Assembly (NCBI RefSeq): GCF_001552075.1
Contig: NZ_BCQM01000006.1
Span: 1-64,000 of the forward strand
Direction: 5' to 3'
DNA: 64,000 nt
Source: Arthrobacter luteolus NBRC 107841
Lineage (GTDB): Bacteria; Actinomycetota; Actinomycetes; Actinomycetales; Micrococcaceae
A program made the position numbers and the translations under genes. The notes beneath the pieces were generated by a model. It ran no database searches, was not told the origin of the DNA, and was given only the letters and a program-made list of their open reading frames with translations. Below are positions 59,724-64,000 of this stretch, piece by piece. Every line of letters begins with the position of its first letter. Position 1 is the stretch's first letter.

Positions 59724-62700
59724 CTAGCGTACGGCAAGAGGCCGTCCGGCTGAACCCAGTTCGAGCCGCCGGCCGCACCATGCTGCATCAGCGGGATTGT
59801 GCGTCACCACCACCACGGACTTACCGTTGAGCCCCTGCCGCAGGTCAGCCATCAGCTGTTGTCCGGCGGCCGGGTCCAGATGGGCGGTCGGCTCGTCCAG
59901 AAGTACGACGTCGGCTTCCGTCAGCAGCGCCCGGGCCACGGCGAGCCGCTGGCGCTGGCCGCCGGAGAGGAAATGGCCTCCGTTGCCGATCCTGGTGTCC
60001 AGTCCGTCTTCCAGCCCGGCAAGCAGCTGCCCCAGGCCTACGGCCTCCAGTACTTCCAGCATCTCGGCTGTGGAGGGAGCCTTGGCCCGGTCCCGGGCCA
60101 GCAGGAGGTTCCCACGCAGGGTCGAATCGAAGAGGTGTGCTTCCTGCGGACACCACGCCATACCGCGGGCCTCGCGCGGAAATTCCGAGGCCGGCTTTCC
60201 ATCGATCAGGAAGGTGCCCTGCTTGGGTTCCAGGAAGCCCAGCAGCACGCCAAGCAGCGTGGACTTCCCGCTGCCCGATTCGCCGGTGACTGCCAGCCAG
60301 TCGCCGGGCTGCAGGTTGAGGTCCACACCGTCGAGCACATCGGAGGCGGCACCCGGATAGCGGTAATGGATGCCTCGCAGTTCCAAGGCGCCGGGCTTTG
60401 TGGGCACTGTCCGGAGCCCGGTGCCGGGCTCGCCGCCCTCAACGGGCGGTCCGGCCTCCGGGGCAGTTCCGGAGTAAACCTCGCTGGAACCAAGATCCGG
60501 AAGGACCTTGTCTCCGAGGATCCGCCAGGCACCGAGTTGCTGAATCGAAGCGTTTACCGCAGCAAAGCACTCAAGCAGTGCCAGCTGCATCAGGACGATC
60601 ACCGCGGCGACCGTAGCAGGCGCACCCTGGGCGAGGGTCATGATCCACAGGGCGGCTCCGGCGCAGGCAAGGGCTGTGACTGCATTGGCGAGGCCCTGCG
60701 CCCAGGCGCTGCGGCGGACGGCCTGGGCGGCAGCGGAATCGTAGCTTCGCTGCCTGGCAACCACCGGCCCTGAGCTGCTGTTTCCTTCCAGATCCGGCGC
60801 CGCAGCCAGCAGCTTGGTCATGCCGGCCATGGCCGTGGACTGCAGGGTCACAGTCCGGGCACGGGCGGATGAATCCGCCCAGTGAGCCAGCAGGGGTGAG
60901 ACCACCAGACCGACCAGGCAGAGGCCAATCTGCACCCAGATGGCTTCGGGGACCAGGATCCAGGTCGCAGCGCAGGCCGCCACCGCTGTCACAAAGCCAG
61001 TGAGCGGTGCGAACACCACCCGGGGAGCAATATCACGCAGTTCATCGACGTCGCCCACCAGCCGTTCCAGCGCTCCGCCGCCGCGGGACAGCCGGCGCCA
61101 CCCCTCCGGGCGGTTCAAGAGGCCGTTCCAAAGCCGGATGCGGATGGAGTTGGTCGCCCGGAAAACGGCGTCGTGCAGGTGAAGGCGTTCGCGGTAGCGC
61201 AGGACGGCGCGTCCGATTCCGAAGAACCGCACACCAACGATCGCGGTCAGCAGGTAAAGGATGGGCGGCTGCTCGGAGGCTCTGACGATGAGCCACCCGG
61301 ACAGGGCGCTCAGCGCGACGGCGAAGATGGTGGCGCCGGTGCCGTACGCGAGTGCCTGCAGGAACTGGGGGCTCCAGGGACGCAGGATGAGCAGGTTCTT
61401 CCAGAGCGGCTGGTGCTTCGTGCCCTGAGCGTCGCCGGTCCCCGGGCTGGCCACGGTGTCAGCCGGCTCCTGGCGTACGGCCGCGGGGGCAGCCACCCCA
61501 GCGGGCTGCGGAAGGGTGGCCGCTGGGTTCACGCTGCCGGCGACGGGGATGACGGTGTCGGCAATGGCTGCCGTTTCCGGATCATGGGCGACCAGCAGGA
61601 CCGTGCAGTCTCCCCGCAGGCGGGTCAGGGCGGCACGGACAGCGGCGGCGCTGCGGGAGTCAAGGTGTGCGGTGGGCTCGTCGGCCAGCAGGACCCGGAC
61701 GCCGGAGCCGTTCTGGATGCGGGCTATCGCCCGGGCCACGGCGACCCGGCGCTGTTCGCCGGGGCTCAGGTCCCCGGACTGCGCGTCCAGCAGGTGCAGT
61801 GCTCCGATCTCAGCCAGTGCCCGGCTCGCGGCCCGGCGCCGGTCCCGGGGATCGGACAGTCCGGAGTACAGTCCGATTTCTGCTTCCACCGTGTCCTCGA
61901 CGAGCACGGGGTGCTGCGGTATCCAAGCGGTTTCAGCACGGCCGATCCCCTCGACCTGCCCGGTAATTTCCGTGCCCGAGCCGCTGCGGCGCAGGCCGGC
62001 CAGGATTTCCAGGACCGTGGTTTTTCCACTGCCGCTGGGTCCGGTCAGGGCGGCGATGCTGCCCTGGGGCACCGTGAGGTCCAGATCCTGAAGCACGGGT
62101 TCAGCACGTCCCGGGTAGCGGACGGTGAGTCCCCGGACGTTTAGCCCGGGGCCGGCGGCGTTCCCCGCCGCGGCCGCGGGCGGGGTCAGCGGTTTGGTTT
62201 CGGGAACGTCCAGAACGGCGTTGGTCCGCTTCAGGGCTTCCAGCCCGTCTTCGCTGGCGTGATGCGCGGTCCCGAGATCGCGCAGCGGCTGGTAGCACTC
62301 GGGCGCCAGGATCAGTGCCAGCAGTCCCATTTCAAGCGGCATGTCCCCGTGGACCAGGCGGACGCCGATGAAAACGGCCACCACGGCTACGGAGATGGTG
62401 GCAATGAGTTCCAGTGCCAGGGAAGACAGGAAGGCGACCCGCAGGGTCTCCAGTGTGGTTTTGCGGTACCGGTCTGCGACGTCGCGGAGCGCGCGGGTCT
62501 GGGCGTTGGCGCGGCCCAGACCCACGAGCACCGGCAGACCCTTGGCCAGTTCCAGCATGTTGTCGGAGAGACGGTTCAAGGCGTCGATTGCCTTGGCGGT
62601 CTTATCCCCGGTGTGCAGGCCGATCAGCACCATAAAAACAGGTACCAGCGGAACGGTCAGCACAATGACGACGGCGCTGATCCAGTCGGCGGCCAGGATG

Positions 62701-63131
62701 CGTGCGCCCACCAGCAGCGGCACCACGGCGCAGGTAACCAGCGCCGGCAGGTACTTGGCGTAGTAGTTGTCCAGTCCGTCCAGGCCGCGGGTCAGGAGCA
62801 CGCTGAGCGCACCGCTGCCCATCCCGGGAACCGTTCCGCCGTCGTCCAGCACCCGGTCGGTGAGCCGGCTGCGCAGTTCGTCCTTCACACCGGCGGCCGC
62901 CCGCTGGGCCACCGTTTCCTGCGCCCACATGGCCAGGGAGCGCAGCAGCGCACCGGACACACCGGTCGCCGCGACATAGCCCCAGTCCGGGCCGCCGGCA
63001 GCCAGCCCGGCAATGCCAGCGGCGATGCCGGTGGCGAGCAGGACCAGTCCCACGGCTTTCACAGCTGCGAGCAGGCCCAGCAGGTAAAGGGCCCGGCGGC
63101 TGGTGGCGCTGACCGGAAGGACGGGTTTCAC
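59724..63131 (-). CDS. cydDC: Fused CydD-CydC thiol reductant ABC exporter
   Basis: 1135 residues, two complete half-transporters in one chain. First half (CydD-like): membrane domain, CydD signature LALILAPECYQPLRDLGTAHHASEDG, Walker A GPSGSGKTT, signature LSPGEQRRV, Walker B VLLADEPTAHLD. Linker near 545-590 is Ala/Pro rich. Second half (CydC-like): Walker A GESGSGKST, LSGGQRQRL, VVLLDEPTAHLD. It exports cysteine/glutathione-type thiols needed to assemble cytochrome bd. ATG at 63131 overlaps the cydB stop (ATGA). A single fused protein is common in actinobacteria, against two genes in E. coli. Confidence 0.93.
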   Translation of the reverse strand: MKPVLPVSATSRRALYLLGLLAAVKAVGLVLLATGIAAGIAGLAAGGPDWGYVAATGVSGALLRSLAMWAQETVAQRAAAGVKDELRSRLTDRVLDDGGTVPGMGSGALSVLLTRGLDGLDNYYAKYLPALVTCAVVPLLVGARILAADWISAVVIVLTVPLVPVFMVLIGLHTGDKTAKAIDALNRLSDNMLELAKGLPVLVGLGRANAQTRALRDVADRYRKTTLETLRVAFLSSLALELIATISVAVVAVFIGVRLVHGDMPLEMGLLALILAPECYQPLRDLGTAHHASEDGLEALKRTNAVLDVPETKPLTPPAAAAGNAAGPGLNVRGLTVRYPGRAEPVLQDLDLTVPQGSIAALTGPSGSGKTTVLEILAGLRRSGSGTEITGQVEGIGRAETAWIPQHPVLVEDTVEAEIGLYSGLSDPRDRRRAASRALAEIGALHLLDAQSGDLSPGEQRRVAVARAIARIQNGSGVRVLLADEPTAHLDSRSAAAVRAALTRLRGDCTVLLVAHDPETAAIADTVIPVAGSVNPAATLPQPAGVAAPAAVRQEPADTVASPGTGDAQGTKHQPLWKNLLILRPWSPQFLQALAYGTGATIFAVALSALSGWLIVRASEQPPILYLLTAIVGVRFFGIGRAVLRYRERLHLHDAVFRATNSIRIRLWNGLLNRPEGWRRLSRGGGALERLVGDVDELRDIAPRVVFAPLTGFVTAVAACAATWILVPEAIWVQIGLCLVGLVVSPLLAHWADSSARARTVTLQSTAMAGMTKLLAAAPDLEGNSSSGPVVARQRSYDSAAAQAVRRSAWAQGLANAVTALACAGAALWIMTLAQGAPATVAAVIVLMQLALLECFAAVNASIQQLGAWRILGDKVLPDLGSSEVYSGTAPEAGPPVEGGEPGTGLRTVPTKPGALELRGIHYRYPGAASDVLDGVDLNLQPGDWLAVTGESGSGKSTLLGVLLGFLEPKQGTFLIDGKPASEFPREARGMAWCPQEAHLFDSTLRGNLLLARDRAKAPSTAEMLEVLEAVGLGQLLAGLEDGLDTRIGNGGHFLSGGQRQRLAVARALLTEADVVLLDEPTAHLDPAAGQQLMADLRQGLNGKSVVVVTHNPADAAWCGRRLELGSAGRPLAVR

Positions 63132-64000
63132 TGGGCGTTGATCCGGTGGACCGCCGGGATGGAGTCAGCCGAGACGCGCTTGCGGAACACCCAGTAGGTC
63201 CAGCCCTGGTAAAGAAGCACGATCGGCAGCCCGAACAGGGAGACCCAGCTCATGACCTGGAGGGTGTAGGGGCTGGAGGACGCGTTCTCGACGGTCAGGT
63301 TCCAGGCGGAATCCAGCGTGGACGGGAGGACCACCGGGTACATCGCCGCGAAGATTGATACGGCACCGGCCAGCAGGAACAGACCCAGGAACGTGAAGGT
63401 CAGGCCTTCCTTCTCAAGCTGCGCCATGCGCCAGGCGATAAGGACTGCCAGGACCGCGACGGCCAGCGGAATCATCGAGAGGAAGTCGCCGCTCAGCAGC
63501 TGCACACCGATTGCCCAGGCTGCCAGGGGCAGGATGCCCAGGGGCAGCCAGCGGACCAGGGCGCGCCGGGCACGGACCCGGATTTCGCCGTCGGTCTTGA
63601 GCATCAGGAAGGCGCAGGCATGAATCAGGCAGAAGCCGACGACGGCGAGGCCGCCCAGCACGGCCCACGGGGTCAGCCAGGCGAAGGCTCCGCCCACCCG
63701 GTCACCATTCTCATTCAGCGGCAGGCCAGTGGAGGTCAGGGCCAGGGCGGCGCCGACGCCGAAGGCGCTGACCAGGGAGCCCAGGGACATCGCCCAGTCC
63801 CAGCCGCCGCGCCAGCGGTCCGAATCCCGCTTGCCGCGGTATTCGATGGACACGGCACGGAAGATCAGGCCGAGCAGCACCAGGACCAGCGGGACGTAGA
63901 GCGCGGAGAACAGGGCTGCGTACCAGAACGGGAAGGCCGCGAACGTCATGGCGCCAACGGTGATCAGCCACACTTCGTTTCCGTCCCAGACCGGTCCGAT
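63128..64000 (-). CDS. cydB: Cytochrome bd oxidase subunit II (N-terminus outside window)
   Basis: 291 residues are visible; the frame opens at the window edge with IGPVWDGNEVWLITVGAMTFAAFP, the conserved CydB segment about 55-80 residues into the protein. Seven or so membrane helices follow, ending in QGWTYWVFRKRVS. It is half of the quinol oxidase of high-affinity, low-oxygen respiration; cydA should lie just upstream. Coupled to cydDC by overlapping stop and start. Confidence 0.93.
   Translation of the reverse strand: MGPVWDGNEVWLITVGAMTFAAFPFWYAALFSALYVPLVLVLLGLIFRAVSIEYRGKRDSDRWRGGWDWAMSLGSLVSAFGVGAALALTSTGLPLNENGDRVGGAFAWLTPWAVLGGLAVVGFCLIHACAFLMLKTDGEIRVRARRALVRWLPLGILPLAAWAIGVQLLSGDFLSMIPLAVAVLAVLIAWRMAQLEKEGLTFTFLGLFLLAGAVSIFAAMYPVVLPSTLDSAWNLTVENASSSPYTLQVMSWVSLFGLPIVLLYQGWTYWVFRKRVSADSIPAVHRINAQ

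Noticed and set aside
1-64000. CRISPR array, tRNA or rRNA genes, prophage
   Set aside because: Looked for regularly spaced direct repeats, cloverleaf-like arms and phage structural genes on both strands; none was seen. A short tRNA could have been missed by eye.

Overview
The window looks like a chromosomal segment of a high-GC actinobacterium of the Micrococcaceae, most like Arthrobacter in the broad sense. The evidence is the strong G/C preference at third codon positions, many GTG and TTG starts, short leaderless promoters (TANNNT followed 6-7 bases later by ATG or GTG), and a gene order around 38.4-54.3 kb that matches the actinobacterial block trmA-type methyltransferase / ceoB-ceoC / DUF3159 / OB-fold / DUF3710 / dut / DUF3093 / DUF4193 / sepH / tdk / phosphodiesterase / DUF5998 / Pat / parC (compare Rv2689c-Rv2699c in Mycobacterium tuberculosis). 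No rRNA, tRNA, insertion sequence, prophage or CRISPR array was seen.

Layout. 0-9.3 kb: end of a DUF2809-like gene, a thiolase, peptide release factor 3 with an orphan FetB-like permease, a DUF6421-SDR-threonine aldolase operon behind a large inverted repeat, then DUF3000 and an RNase D-like nuclease. 9.3-14 kb: an ECF41-type sigma factor gene overlapping a flavoprotein gene, with a candidate ECF41 promoter in front, and two tandem CNNM/CorC membrane proteins ending in a 15-bp hairpin. 14-16.1 kb: an envelope operon (DUF6153, DUF305 lipoprotein, Asp-box lipoprotein) that may handle metal. 16.2-19.6 kb: fadA-fadB for beta-oxidation behind a palindromic operator. 19.7-33 kb: an accessory-like stretch of small metabolic and transport genes, orphan proteins, two possible gene stubs around an arsenite-permease-like gene, a UvrA-like ATPase, and three copies of a structured palindromic repeat. 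33-38 kb: dxs and acnA. 38.4-54.3 kb: the conserved housekeeping block ending with parC. 54.8-58 kb: proV-proW-proX osmolyte importer. 58-64 kb: a DtxR/MntR-type regulator, a tandem GNAT protein, a fused cydDC and the end of cydB.

How the genes work together. Several loci concern cation and osmotic balance (ceoB/ceoC, proVWX, a TMEM175-like channel, CNNM proteins) and aerobic energy and redox maintenance (cydB-cydDC, acnA, fadAB, ECF41 with its flavoprotein). The least explained features are (1) a family of three covarying hairpin repeats, each 23-42 bp downstream of a stop codon and always in the same orientation relative to that gene; (2) the DUF6421-SDR-aldolase operon, whose DUF6421 protein carries an HDxxH...EE motif resembling a gluzincin metal site; and (3) the DUF6153-DUF305-Asp-box envelope operon. 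Functions are inferred from family resemblance recognised by eye; no database search was run.
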